From positions 473,649 through 537,648 of the forward strand of contig CANLUT010000001.1 in the NCBI GenBank assembly GCA_947494335.1: DNA of 64,000 nt, given 5' to 3'. Positions within the stretch are counted from its first letter, which is position 1; every line of letters begins with the position of its first letter. The notes below the pieces were generated by a model that had not been told where the DNA came from, ran no database searches, and saw only the letters and a list, made by a program, of their open reading frames with translations. This DNA comes from Oligoflexales bacterium (GTDB lineage: Bacteria; Bdellovibrionota_B; Oligoflexia; Oligoflexales; RGVZ01). Shown here in pieces: positions 17,151-25,529 of the stretch. The position numbers were made by a program, and so were the translations under genes.

Positions 17151-18134
17151 TTAGACAGTCGTCCGACCCTTTGAGTGAGGGAATACGGAGCGAAGGTTCT
17201 CTTTAAGTGATTCTAAAGTATGGATCTGTAAAACTCGGTTTAAAAGTTCTGGGTTTTTGAGGGTGCAGACGCCGCCCCACCAGATCTGACATGAAGGTGA
17301 AATCTTATTTTGAAGATCTCGCGCATAGGTTTCCTGCCGCTGTTCGCCAAAAGGTTCAGCTGAGGGCGTGTTGCCCACAATGACGATGTCAGCGTTGACC
17401 GCGCGGGCAGCATCCGCTAGAGCCGCTGACGGCAAGTTTGGACCGAAGTAGTGAGGCACGTGACCTTCGTTGGCAACCAAGATAGCTGAGGCTAGAATTC
17501 CGAATTCATGGAGGTCACCGTCACGGGTCGCGAGACATATGGAGAGGCCGTGCTCTTGATCTTTTCGCGTGAATGCGCGGACGGCGATCGCATTTCTTAG
17601 ATTAAATAACGTTTGCATCAATTGAGCGCGCAGGATGGATGACAATGCGTGCTCTTGTGCAATGCTGAAGGTCCCATTGTAAACACGCGCCCCGACATCG
17701 CGCAAAAGAGGCACAGCAATCTGCGTCAAAAAATGCTCTGCTGATATCAGATTTCGCGCCGCTTCAAGTTCGGCTTGAATCAATACCAGTTCATACTTTT
17801 CCAAGGCAGCGATACAGCGGCCAAGAATCAATTGTTCAACGGGTGGCGCTGCTATTTTGGCATCACCGGGTTCGCTCATCAACATCGTCTCGAGAATGTC
17901 ATTGGACAGTCCTGCGATGTGACTGATTTGATGACCTTGACGCACGAGTCTAGCCAACAGTGAGAGGCGCTCGACGTCGCGCTGGGAGTATTGACGGCGG
18001 TTGTTGGCCTCGTTGCGATCGGGGTCGAGAGCTTTGTAGCGACGCTCCCAAGCGCGAATCGTATGGGAGTTCATATCAACAATGCGCGCTGTCGTTTTAA
18101 TACTAAATTTTTGGATCAGGCTTGGCTCACTCAT
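17151..18134 (-). CDS. MerR-family regulator with cobalamin-binding domain (CarH/LitR-like)
   Basis: 327 aa. Residues 9-75 form a MerR winged helix (HTIRAWERRYKALDPDR...RRQYSQRDVERL). Residues about 100-185 match the helical cobalamin-cap domain, and 195-320 a Rossmann B12-binding domain. The B12 axial motif D207-x-H209-x-x-G212 is intact. In the cap, E161-H162 of the W-x9-EH motif is kept but the Trp position is V151. CarH/LitR proteins repress light-inducible genes in the dark through AdoCbl. The gene is last in an operon with mrp and folE (5-bp gap); folE is a known light-regulated LitR/PplR target in other bacteria. Confidence 0.85.
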   Translation of the reverse strand: MSEPSLIQKFSIKTTARIVDMNSHTIRAWERRYKALDPDRNEANNRRQYSQRDVERLSLLARLVRQGHQISHIAGLSNDILETMLMSEPGDAKIAAPPVEQLILGRCIAALEKYELVLIQAELEAARNLISAEHFLTQIAVPLLRDVGARVYNGTFSIAQEHALSSILRAQLMQTLFNLRNAIAVRAFTRKDQEHGLSICLATRDGDLHEFGILASAILVANEGHVPHYFGPNLPSAALADAARAVNADIVIVGNTPSAEPFGEQRQETYARDLQNKISPSCQIWWGGVCTLKNPELLNRVLQIHTLESLKENLRSVFPHSKGRTTV

Positions 18135-18139
18135 GATGA

Positions 18140-18772
18140 TTATTTCCCTTCTAATGCAGCAAAAAGTCTTTGCTGTTCCAAATTCGTTAAGGTCTCAACA
18201 CCGAGAGTTGTTTCGCTTAAAGTTGAGGACATTTGTTTTTCAACGCCGCGCATCATCATACAAAGATGCTTGCCACTGATGCGCACCGCTAAAGCACGCG
18301 GCTGAAGTAATTCGTTGAGGGCTTGTGCAATCTGGCTCGTTAGATGTTCTTGGACTTGCAAACGGCGAGCAAACAAGTCGACCAATCTGGGTATTTTGCT
18401 GAGTCCGATAATTTTACGAGTGGGGTAGTAGGCGACAGAAACTTCGCCCCAGAAGGGAAGCATGTGATGTTCACAAAGGCTGTAAAATTCAACATTGTTG
18501 ACGCTAACGACACCGGAGTTATCTGATGTAAATAGTCCTTCACCAACGACTTGTTCTGGCGTCGTCTCGTAGCCAGACAGCAAAAACCCCATGGCTTTAG
18601 CAAAGCGGTCTGGCGTGCGCTGGAGTCCTTCGCGAAGTGGGTTTTCTGACTTGGCAGAGCCAATGATTAACTGGCCTGCGATAGCTAGACGCTGCTTCTG
18701 ATCAAGGCCTGTAAAGATATCAGGAAGTCGTGCGTAGCTTTTTGAAATGGAATCTTTATTGGGCATGGTCAT
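18140..18772 (-). CDS. folE: GTP cyclohydrolase I
   Basis: 210-aa enzyme converting GTP to 7,8-dihydroneopterin triphosphate, the first step of folate/tetrahydropterin synthesis. Zinc ligands C100, H103 (SLCEHHMLPF) and C171 (KHLCMMMRG) are intact, and GLSKIPRLVDLFARRLQVQE is the family signature (shown in part: GLSKIPRL). The start overlaps the mrp stop by 4 bp, so translation is probably coupled. Being between mrp and a CarH-like regulator suggests this copy may be light- or B12-regulated, perhaps feeding a folate photolyase antenna. No photolyase lies in the window. Confidence 0.95.
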   Translation of the reverse strand: MTMPNKDSISKSYARLPDIFTGLDQKQRLAIAGQLIIGSAKSENPLREGLQRTPDRFAKAMGFLLSGYETTPEQVVGEGLFTSDNSGVVSVNNVEFYSLCEHHMLPFWGEVSVAYYPTRKIIGLSKIPRLVDLFARRLQVQEHLTSQIAQALNELLQPRALAVRISGKHLCMMMRGVEKQMSSTLSETTLGVETLTNLEQQRLFAALEGK

Positions 18773-19950
18773 AGCTGCTTCTCCAGATTTGTATCTACTC
18801 GCAGTGTTTGCGAGATTGCCGTTTTTACGAAGTCCGCCAGTTGGCGGTATGGATGTGATGATTTGCTGGTATCGTCAAGAACTACGGGTTGCCCTTGGTC
18901 ACTCAGCTCTCTGATATTTCGGCTCAAAGGAATTGACGTAATCAAGCCAAGTTTGCGTGAGGTCAAAAAGCCAGCGAACGACTCGGAACCAAAGATATGC
19001 TCTTCATGCCCGCAAGCCGTACACGTGTAGTGGGACATATTCTCCACAACGCCTAATACGGGTACATTCATTTTCTCAAACATGGAAACTGCTTTGTGAG
19101 CGTCGATCAAGGCAACGTCTTGCGGCGTTGTGACAATGACGGAACCTGTCAGAGGGAGTTTTTCTGCTAATGTCATCTGGACATCGCCCGTTCCGGGTGG
19201 AAGATCCAGCACCAGAACATCAAGCTCTCCCCAAGCCACGTCGTAGCAAAGTTGCTCGATCGCCTTGGCAACCATTGGTCCTCGCCAAATGACGGGAGAT
19301 TTTACATCGGTAAGAAACCCAAAGCTGACAACTTTGACGCCGTGCCCTTCGAGCGGAACCAACTTGGATTTTTCAACGGGCATGGATCCCGATACGCCGA
19401 GCATGAGTGGTGACGAGGGTCCATAAACGTCACAATCCATGAGCCCAGTCTTAAGCCCAACTCTTGCAAGACCAGCGGCTAAATTTGTTGAAACTGTTGA
19501 TTTGCCAACGCCACCTTTACCGGAGGCGACGGCGATGATCGCTTTAACTCCAGCAATGGGTTTAGTCTCAAGATTAAGTCCGAGTGGATGTTTCTTTTTC
19601 ACAGGCGCCGGAGCGGATTCGCCGGCGCGTGCAGAGCTCGATCGCTGGAAGTAAATGGCAACGTCCGATAATTCCTGGTTGCCAAAGTGACGGAGTAGCG
19701 TGCGCTCAACGACGAGTTTTTGATCAAGCGATAGGCCGGTTGAGTCAACGCGCACTTGAGGACGGCCGTCACTGGCGGAGGAGACTCCTAGCACTCTAGC
19801 TCTAGTTTGAGCGTGATCGGCGTCGCTTAATCCTGATTCTGGAAGCTGCGCGGCCATGACTAAGCCTGCCATCGCTTCGCGCCTGATGCTTTCGGCTATC
19901 TGCGGTGATAATTGCTGTTGATCGTTATGGGTCATTTCGATTCGGTCCAA
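18769..19950 (-). CDS. mrp: Mrp/NBP35-type Fe-S cluster carrier ATPase
   Basis: 393 aa. The P-loop GKGGVGKSTVSTNLAAGLAR, VMDCDVYGPS-like Walker A' (LMDCDVYGPS), LDLPPGTGDVQ, and the C-terminal CTAC pair that holds a bridging Fe-S cluster are all present. The N-terminal 110 residues resemble a diverged DUF59/MIP18-like domain. The start is TTG 19950, with AGGAGA 9 nt upstream. It is the first gene of the mrp-folE-regulator operon, whose upstream region carries repeated GTCTAGGATTT. Confidence 0.92.
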   Translation of the reverse strand: MDRIEMTHNDQQQLSPQIAESIRREAMAGLVMAAQLPESGLSDADHAQTRARVLGVSSASDGRPQVRVDSTGLSLDQKLVVERTLLRHFGNQELSDVAIYFQRSSSARAGESAPAPVKKKHPLGLNLETKPIAGVKAIIAVASGKGGVGKSTVSTNLAAGLARVGLKTGLMDCDVYGPSSPLMLGVSGSMPVEKSKLVPLEGHGVKVVSFGFLTDVKSPVIWRGPMVAKAIEQLCYDVAWGELDVLVLDLPPGTGDVQMTLAEKLPLTGSVIVTTPQDVALIDAHKAVSMFEKMNVPVLGVVENMSHYTCTACGHEEHIFGSESFAGFLTSRKLGLITSIPLSRNIRELSDQGQPVVLDDTSKSSHPYRQLADFVKTAISQTLRVDTNLEKQL

Positions 19951-19984
19951 CTTTGGATCTCCTAAGGTGGGTAGTCGACACCTC

Positions 19985-20052
19985 TGTCTAGGATTTGAAT
20001 AAAATAAATTTTAGACAATGTCCACGATTTGTCAAAAATCCGTCTAGGATTT
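19985..20052 (-). promoter_or_regulatory. Direct repeats upstream of mrp operon
   Basis: GTCTAGGATTT occurs at 19986-19996 and again at 20042-20052 (56-nt period), with TAGACA at 20012-20017 forming an inverted partner to the first TGTCTA. The spacing and position fit an operator for the regulator encoded in this operon, though no binding site consensus proves it. The rest of the 284-bp gap is A+T-rich. Confidence 0.35.
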
Positions 20053-20234
20053 AGGTCCTTTAATTTGAGACATTTACTAGAAATATATAAAATAATGGTT
20101 GATTTTTTAATAAAATTTTCATAATGTCCGCCCGCATTAATAGATCCCGTCAATTAAGCGGCTTGCAGTTTGCCGGGACATTGCAATGGGTTATCCCCAA
20201 TCCTCATTTTCGCGGGCCGTCAGGATAAAATTAC

Positions 20235-21884
20235 ATGACAACTGATAACGTAGTAGCCTCTGTCGGCCTTGAAGCAGAAGCGGTCCAAGGGTTTGAGACC
20301 CTCGGTCTAAGCCCCGAAATTCTTGAAGGTGTGAAGGCCGCAGGATTTAAGACCCCAAGCCCCATCCAGGTGGAGGCAATCCCAGCAATTATTGAAGGAA
20401 GCGACATCATCGGTCAGGCTCAGACGGGTACCGGCAAAACGGCAGCCTTCGGTCTTCCAGCCATGAGTCGGCTACGTAACGATAAAACAGTGGAGGTGTT
20501 AGTTTTAACGCCCACGCGTGAATTAGCGATTCAGATCAGCGATGAGTTGTTCCGCCTCGGTCGATTTGCCGGTGTAAAGACCGTTCCCGTGGTTGGGGGA
20601 CAAGGTTACCTTAGACAGGTTGAACTTATTAACCGTGGTGCACAGGTTGTGGTGGCTACACCGGGCCGTCTCATGGATCACATGCGCGAAGGCCGCCTCA
20701 AGCGGTTTACGCCACATATCATCGTTCTTGATGAAGCAGATGAAATGTTGGATCGCGGCTTTATCGATGACATCCGCGAAATACTGAGCACCATGCCAAG
20801 TGATCGCCAGACGTTACTTTTCTCGGCGACCATGCCTCCAGAAGTCAAAGCTCTGACGCGCGAGTTTATGAAGGAACCGACACACATTCAGCTCAATGCG
20901 GGACAGCAGACAAACCTTGATATTGAGCAGCGTCTAATCGTGGTCCGTGGTCACGAAAAAGAAGCCGCATTAGTACGGATTTTAGAAGTTGAAGAGCCGG
21001 AAAAAGGCATCATCTTCTGTAGAACGAAGCGTGATGTTGATGAACTTCAAGAGATACTTTCTGCTCGTGGTGTTGCATCTAAATCTATCCATGGCGATAT
21101 GTCACAAGCCATTCGTAATCAGGCTGTGCAGTCTTTGAAAGACGGCCGTGCAAAAGTCATTATCGCAACTGATGTCGCAGCGCGTGGAATTGATATTCCA
21201 AATGTGACACACGTGATCAACTTCAGTGTTCCAGAAAATCGTGAGCGTTACGTTCACCGCATCGGTCGTACGGGTCGTGCCGGTAAGCAGGGCGTAGCTA
21301 TCACGTTCGCAACACCTGGTGATCTTCGTGGCGGTGATGTTTTCACAGCGAAACACGCTGGTGAGTTTGTCGTATCAGAAGTTCCAAGTTTAGCCACTGT
21401 TAAGGCTCGTCGCGCAGAAAAACTTGCACGTGACGTCGACGGCGTACGTTTGCAGTTGGATCTGTCATCATTGGCATCGGAACTGGCGGCGAAGTACACG
21501 GGTGAAGAATTGGCACTCCGCCTCGTTTCCTGCCTTTCAAGCGGACGCACTGTTTCAGGTGAAGACCGCATTGGCATGAGCGAGGCTGAAGGCAAGCGCA
21601 TGCTCGGTAACAATGACCGTATGGGTGGCGGAGGAAAATTCCAATTCGGCGGTAAGAGGCCTGGTGGCTTCGGCGGGCGAAAAGGAAAGTTTGGCGGAGG
21701 AGGATTCGGTAAAGGCGGTCCTCGTGGATTCGATCGCGGAGAACGACGTCCTTTCCGCGGTGAAGGTAAGCCCGATTCTTTCGGTTCGTCCAGGCCATGG
21801 GCAGCAAAAGGTGACGGCGGGCAGAAAAAACCCTGGCATGCTAAGAAGCCTGCAGAGGCCGGTGCTCGTAACGACTGGCATTAA
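20235..21884 (+). CDS. deaD: DEAD-box RNA helicase with Gly-rich tail
   Basis: 549-aa ATP-dependent RNA helicase for ribosome assembly, RNA decay or cold adaptation. Motifs are in order: Q motif GFKTPSPIQ, AQTGTGKT, PTRELAIQ, TPGRLMDH, D166-E-A-D169, SATMP, IIFCRTKRDVDEL, ATDVAARGIDIP and HRIGRTGRAG. From about residue 460 the tail is rich in Gly, Phe, Lys and Arg (GGKRPGGFGGRKGKFGGGG), which is RGG-like and RNA-binding. A leader of about 60 nt without obvious structure precedes the ATG. A perfect hairpin terminator follows. Confidence 0.93.
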   Translation: MTTDNVVASVGLEAEAVQGFETLGLSPEILEGVKAAGFKTPSPIQVEAIPAIIEGSDIIGQAQTGTGKTAAFGLPAMSRLRNDKTVEVLVLTPTRELAIQISDELFRLGRFAGVKTVPVVGGQGYLRQVELINRGAQVVVATPGRLMDHMREGRLKRFTPHIIVLDEADEMLDRGFIDDIREILSTMPSDRQTLLFSATMPPEVKALTREFMKEPTHIQLNAGQQTNLDIEQRLIVVRGHEKEAALVRILEVEEPEKGIIFCRTKRDVDELQEILSARGVASKSIHGDMSQAIRNQAVQSLKDGRAKVIIATDVAARGIDIPNVTHVINFSVPENRERYVHRIGRTGRAGKQGVAITFATPGDLRGGDVFTAKHAGEFVVSEVPSLATVKARRAEKLARDVDGVRLQLDLSSLASELAAKYTGEELALRLVSCLSSGRTVSGEDRIGMSEAEGKRMLGNNDRMGGGGKFQFGGKRPGGFGGRKGKFGGGGFGKGGPRGFDRGERRPFRGEGKPDSFGSSRPWAAKGDGGQKKPWHAKKPAEAGARNDWH

Positions 21885-21897
21885 AACTTCTAAAATG

Positions 21898-21943
21898 GTG
21901 CCACCCGACGTATTCAGATTTTTATGAATACGTCGGGTGGCAC
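21898..21943 (+). terminator. Terminator built from the GTGCCACCCGAC repeat
   Basis: Perfect 19-bp arms 21898-21916 and 21925-21943 with an 8-nt loop, 13 nt after the deaD stop and followed by TTATTTT. The outer 12 nt, GTGCCACCCGAC, are the core of a repeat seen at three other loci here. A-rich sequence on the left could make it bidirectional. Confidence 0.75.
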
Positions 21944-21984
21944 TTATTTTGGCGCGAATTTGTCTCTTTGCACCTCAAATTGGA

Positions 21985-22006
21985 TTTGGTCGTGTGGCCC
22001 CAAATT
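21985..22006. repeat. REP-like repeat, family 2, copy 1
   Basis: TTTGGTCGTGTG-nn-CCCAAATT, matching 20 of 22 positions of 34681-34702. Upstream, CTCAAATTG at 21974-21982 is also shared. The 5' arm is degraded. It lies between the deaD terminator and the glutaredoxin start. Confidence 0.55.
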
Positions 22007-22021
22007 GTGTAAACTTAGGAC

Positions 22022-22288
22022 ATGAAACTGGTAAGAATTTATACAACAACGGTTTGTCCCTACTGTGACTCAGCAAAACGGCTGTTCAAGTCTCTGGGCG
22101 TTCCTTATGAGGAAATTTCGCTGGATGGTCGGCATGAAGAGCGCCAGCGTTTGTCAGAGGCCAATGGCGGTTGGCGAACCGTTCCGATGATTTTCATTGG
22201 TGACAAGTTCATGGGCGGGTTCATGGATGTGAAGGCCGTTCATGATCGCGGTGAGTTACTTCCCCTCATTAATGGTTTAGAGCCGTGA
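22022..22288 (+). CDS. grxC: Glutaredoxin
   Basis: 88-aa dithiol glutaredoxin of GrxC type. The CPYC active site is at C12-C15, with TVPMIFIGDKFMGGF (cis-Pro plus GSH-binding loop) downstream. It reduces disulfides and deglutathionylates cytoplasmic proteins. The stop overlaps the GTG start of the next gene (GTGA), so translation is probably coupled. A REP-like element lies immediately upstream, so its promoter is short or within that element. Confidence 0.93.
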   Translation: MKLVRIYTTTVCPYCDSAKRLFKSLGVPYEEISLDGRHEERQRLSEANGGWRTVPMIFIGDKFMGGFMDVKAVHDRGELLPLINGLEP

Positions 22289-23673
22289 ATAAATCGTCAC
22301 TCACAAACGTGATCCTGCTCCTGGTGGTCCTGGCAGGGGCTGTCGCCTATCTCCTAGACGATCCTGATAAAAACGATCCTGTTAAAAATAAAAAGTTGCA
22401 GGCAGCACTGACGGCAGAGCCAGCGCCACAGTTGGAAGTTCCTAAAGATCCTTTCGCAGAACTAGAGATGGCCACCTACCGTCGTATCGTAGCGGCTTAC
22501 ACAACGGGTGATTTTGATGGGGCGCTCAAATTGTCGAATCAAGCATTAGCTGCGCCGGAGGCGTCACCAGCCTTTAAGGATTGGTTGACGCGCCAATGGC
22601 CTGTGTTGATGACAAGCGTGGCTTGGATGAAAATCAAGACCCAGGATTGTGACGAGGCGAGCAAGATTTTTTACAAGGTCCTCGGTGTCGCGCAGGTACC
22701 CGAGGCTCAGAAGGGATTAGGGTTTTGCCTACGCGTTTCCAAAAACTGGCCTGAGGCCGCTAGTTATTTGGCGACCTATGTTCTAGCGAGACCAGAAGAC
22801 ATTGAAGGCCGTCTTATCTATTCAGACACGTTAGAGTCATTGGGACGATTTGATGAAGCAGTGACGATTCTTGAAGGAGCGCAGACAGCTGGCGAGGGAC
22901 AGGAGGCTGCCATGTCCGAATTGGCCAAACAACGCCTCCAAGCCATGAAGGCGAAGGCCAAGTCTGGCGCTAAACAGAAGACAGAGCGCAGCGAGCACTT
23001 CTATGTGAGCTACCGGGAAGATGATCATGAGGCCATCTTGAGGCCGGTGCTTGATATCCTTGAGGCCGCCGTTCAGGAGTATTCTGAGATTTTCGGTGTG
23101 GCGCCACCCTCAACACCAGTAGAAGTCATTCTTTATCGCAAAGAAGAGTTTCGCGATGTGATTCCCGGAGGTCCTGGCTGGGCTGAAGGGGTTTTTGATG
23201 GGCGCATGCGAATTCCGGTGGCGTCACATATGCTAAATCAAGTTCAGGGACCACTGGCGACGGTTCTGCGTCATGAGTTATCTCATGCTTTGTTATCGTT
23301 GCGCTCAAACGGTCGTGCATGGCCTACATGGTTTGACGAGGGCACGGCGCAGTATCTTTCTTGCCGGCAAAGAGACTGTGATCAATTTCGATTTCCTCCG
23401 ACGCCCGGGGTGTTTAGTCCGGTAGATACCCTCAATCAGCCCTTTGTAACACTGGATTCGGTTGAGGCAGGTCGTGCCTACTTGCACAGTCTTTATATGG
23501 TTCGTGGGATTGTGCGGAAGAAAGGTGAGTTGGGTTTTACGGATGTTGCGTCCCGAGTTCCTGCAACTGGGCCGCTAACCTCTGAGTTCATCGCAGAGAT
23601 TTCTGGATGGGACTCCTTTGCGCTGCTATGGCGTGACGTCAATGCGTGGTGGGGACAAAAAGAAATCTTGTGA
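22285..23673 (+). CDS. Membrane-anchored TPR protein with MA-like gluzincin domain
   Basis: 462 aa. An N-terminal anchor (residues 6-24) leads to a Lys/Pro-rich spacer, then TPR-like repeats (about 60-225), then a C-terminal peptidase-MA-like domain. HELSHALL followed by WFDEGTAQYLSC supplies HExxH plus a downstream Glu, the gluzincin zinc site. The topology puts the peptidase in the periplasm. Substrate unknown. The start is GTG 22285, overlapping the glutaredoxin stop. Confidence 0.78.
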   Translation: MNKSSLTNVILLLVVLAGAVAYLLDDPDKNDPVKNKKLQAALTAEPAPQLEVPKDPFAELEMATYRRIVAAYTTGDFDGALKLSNQALAAPEASPAFKDWLTRQWPVLMTSVAWMKIKTQDCDEASKIFYKVLGVAQVPEAQKGLGFCLRVSKNWPEAASYLATYVLARPEDIEGRLIYSDTLESLGRFDEAVTILEGAQTAGEGQEAAMSELAKQRLQAMKAKAKSGAKQKTERSEHFYVSYREDDHEAILRPVLDILEAAVQEYSEIFGVAPPSTPVEVILYRKEEFRDVIPGGPGWAEGVFDGRMRIPVASHMLNQVQGPLATVLRHELSHALLSLRSNGRAWPTWFDEGTAQYLSCRQRDCDQFRFPPTPGVFSPVDTLNQPFVTLDSVEAGRAYLHSLYMVRGIVRKKGELGFTDVASRVPATGPLTSEFIAEISGWDSFALLWRDVNAWWGQKEIL

Positions 23674-23716
23674 GTGCTGTCTCCAAGAATGCGCAACTCT
23701 TACCACATTCATTCTG

Positions 23717-23748
23717 GTAAATTATCTAGTAAATTATCTAATAAATTA
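23717..23748. repeat. Short A+T-rich tandem repeat
   Basis: GTAAATTATCTA occurs twice in tandem (23717-23728, 23729-23740) followed by a partial third unit. It lies in the 199-bp gap before the large lipoprotein gene and may be part of its promoter. Confidence 0.45.
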
Positions 23749-23872
23749 AAAGTGTTGAACTATTCCCCGCAGGAATTTTGTCTGCCCTGAGAAACTTTGA
23801 TACCATCGATTTATTGTGTTTTACGAAGTTTGTCAGTTTATCGTCTAAGATTTCAATGCAAAGGATTGCGCC

Positions 23873-25462
23873 ATGAAACGAACAAGTCGACAAAAATTAG
23901 CTCTCGTGAGCAGCTGCCTGATTGCAGGCGGACTGATGTGGAATGCGTGCGGTAAGAAGAAGAGTAACAATGATAGCGCTGCTAATTCGGAAGCCACAGC
24001 AGCTTATCCATCTGGGTTGGCGATTGCTGTTTACCCGCAGACAAATTCGACAGCTCTTAGTCTTGATGACGACAAAGAGCAGAGCGTTAAGGCTAAAAAC
24101 GAAGACGCAGGAAAGCGACTCCGCGGCGAAGGCGAGTGTTTCCCTCCCGCCTTAGCGAAAGCTGGTCCAAATGACACGAGCGAAACCTGCTACGAGTTCG
24201 ATTCAGAGATGATTGTTGTCAATAACGCAACCAGTGGCACCCCGGTTTACTTGTCCGGTACCAGTGATGGTAAGTCCAAGATCACCGGCTCATCGGAAGC
24301 TTGCATGGTGAGTTTCACCCGCGGCAAAGTAAAACAATTATCCGCGATGGTTGATCGTACCCTCGGTATGGTTCAGATGATGATTTGTCAGGCGAAGAAA
24401 TCTGGTACAGCTCTTCTTCCTTCTGCAGATGGTGAGTCGATCGATTTCAAAGCAATCATGGACGCGGCGGCTACTGCAGCTGGCAAGGATCCAAGTAAAA
24501 TGCCAGTCAGTGCAGCGAAGATGACTCGCAGCGGCACGAAGTATGTCACAGAAATTGAAATGAAGATGCCAGCAATGCCCGGTGGTGCAGCTGGTGCCAA
24601 TGATCCTAAAGAAAAAATCACTTTGACCCACAATCCGGGAGCTGACGAGTCCACTTACACTGGTAACATCGTGATTCGTCGTGACAAAGACTTCGGTGCT
24701 CAGAATGCTAACAAAGAACGTATCCTGACAATCAATTATGAGCGCTCTGGTGACTCGGTGAAGTACAAGCTTTTAACAGCAAGCCTAAGCACCAAGATTT
24801 CTGCAAACGCGGTCGTGGATGGCAAGCTTGATCTCAACGTTAGCACCAATGCCATTGGCGAGTATGTTGATCCGACGACAAATTCTGCATTTACTCAGCA
24901 AAACGACGCCGCCAGTGGAATCATGATGATTGGATACAATATGAATCCAAATACCGGAGCAGGTAACTTTGCTTACTGGGTCAATCCAGGCGCGACGTTT
25001 GATGAGAAGCCGCGTGGTTTTGTGTCTAGTGTTACCGCAGATGCTACGACAGGTTTGATGTCTGGATGTGCTTCTTCCGGTGCTTTTTCTCAAGGAAGTA
25101 TTCGTAAGTCGATCAAGAACTCGCTGGAGATTAAGCCCGATGGCAGCCACCATCCGTTTGCTTGTGACACTAGCTGCACACTTACAAATGGTTACTACGC
25201 GAGTACCCGCTCTGGAATGAACATTCATATGTACGTTCCTGCGGTGCAAGTCGCCTCAGTCGGAGAAACGTGGACAAAGAAACAGAATACTGGTGGCAAC
25301 AGCCCTGATCCAGGCCTTGTCGCTCGGCAGTGCTTTGCGCAAGGATCCGACGGAGTGTATACCATTGATACGACGAAGACTCCCGACACTGCAGGTTTCG
25401 GATTGTTCACACACTCTGATTCTTCGTTACCAACGCCTCCAGACCTCGGAACAGTTAAATAA
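23873..25462 (+). CDS. Large predicted lipoprotein of unknown function
   Basis: 529 aa. A signal peptide ends in MWNACGKKK; the Cys followed by Gly-Lys-Lys is like other lipoproteins in this window, although Trp at -3 is unusual for a lipobox. The mature protein has a Ser/Asn/Ala-rich start, several Cys (CFPP, ETCYEF, SEACM, CASSG, CDTSC), and an Ala/Met/Pro-rich low-complexity patch (KMPAMPGGAAGAND). Probably surface or periplasmic. No family is recognised. It is followed by a strong terminator. Confidence 0.65.
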   Translation: MKRTSRQKLALVSSCLIAGGLMWNACGKKKSNNDSAANSEATAAYPSGLAIAVYPQTNSTALSLDDDKEQSVKAKNEDAGKRLRGEGECFPPALAKAGPNDTSETCYEFDSEMIVVNNATSGTPVYLSGTSDGKSKITGSSEACMVSFTRGKVKQLSAMVDRTLGMVQMMICQAKKSGTALLPSADGESIDFKAIMDAAATAAGKDPSKMPVSAAKMTRSGTKYVTEIEMKMPAMPGGAAGANDPKEKITLTHNPGADESTYTGNIVIRRDKDFGAQNANKERILTINYERSGDSVKYKLLTASLSTKISANAVVDGKLDLNVSTNAIGEYVDPTTNSAFTQQNDAASGIMMIGYNMNPNTGAGNFAYWVNPGATFDEKPRGFVSSVTADATTGLMSGCASSGAFSQGSIRKSIKNSLEIKPDGSHHPFACDTSCTLTNGYYASTRSGMNIHMYVPAVQVASVGETWTKKQNTGGNSPDPGLVARQCFAQGSDGVYTIDTTKTPDTAGFGLFTHSDSSLPTPPDLGTVK

Positions 25463-25482
25463 GGCTAGCGTTTGAGAATAAT

Positions 25483-25514
25483 AAAAAGCCCGGCACTAAA
25501 CTGCCGGGCTTTTT
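25483..25514 (+). terminator. Strong bidirectional intrinsic terminator
   Basis: AAAAAGCCCGGCA / TGCCGGGCTTTTT (25483-25495 / 25502-25514) with a CTAAAC loop and a T-run. The A-run on the other side also terminates the convergent PP2C gene, whose stop lies at 25530. Confidence 0.95.
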
Positions 25515-25529
25515 TGTTTGTGAATGATC

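Noticed and set aside
21254..21881. Several frames opposite the 3' part of deaD
   Set aside because: They arise from the Gly/Arg-rich codons of the helicase tail; no start signals.
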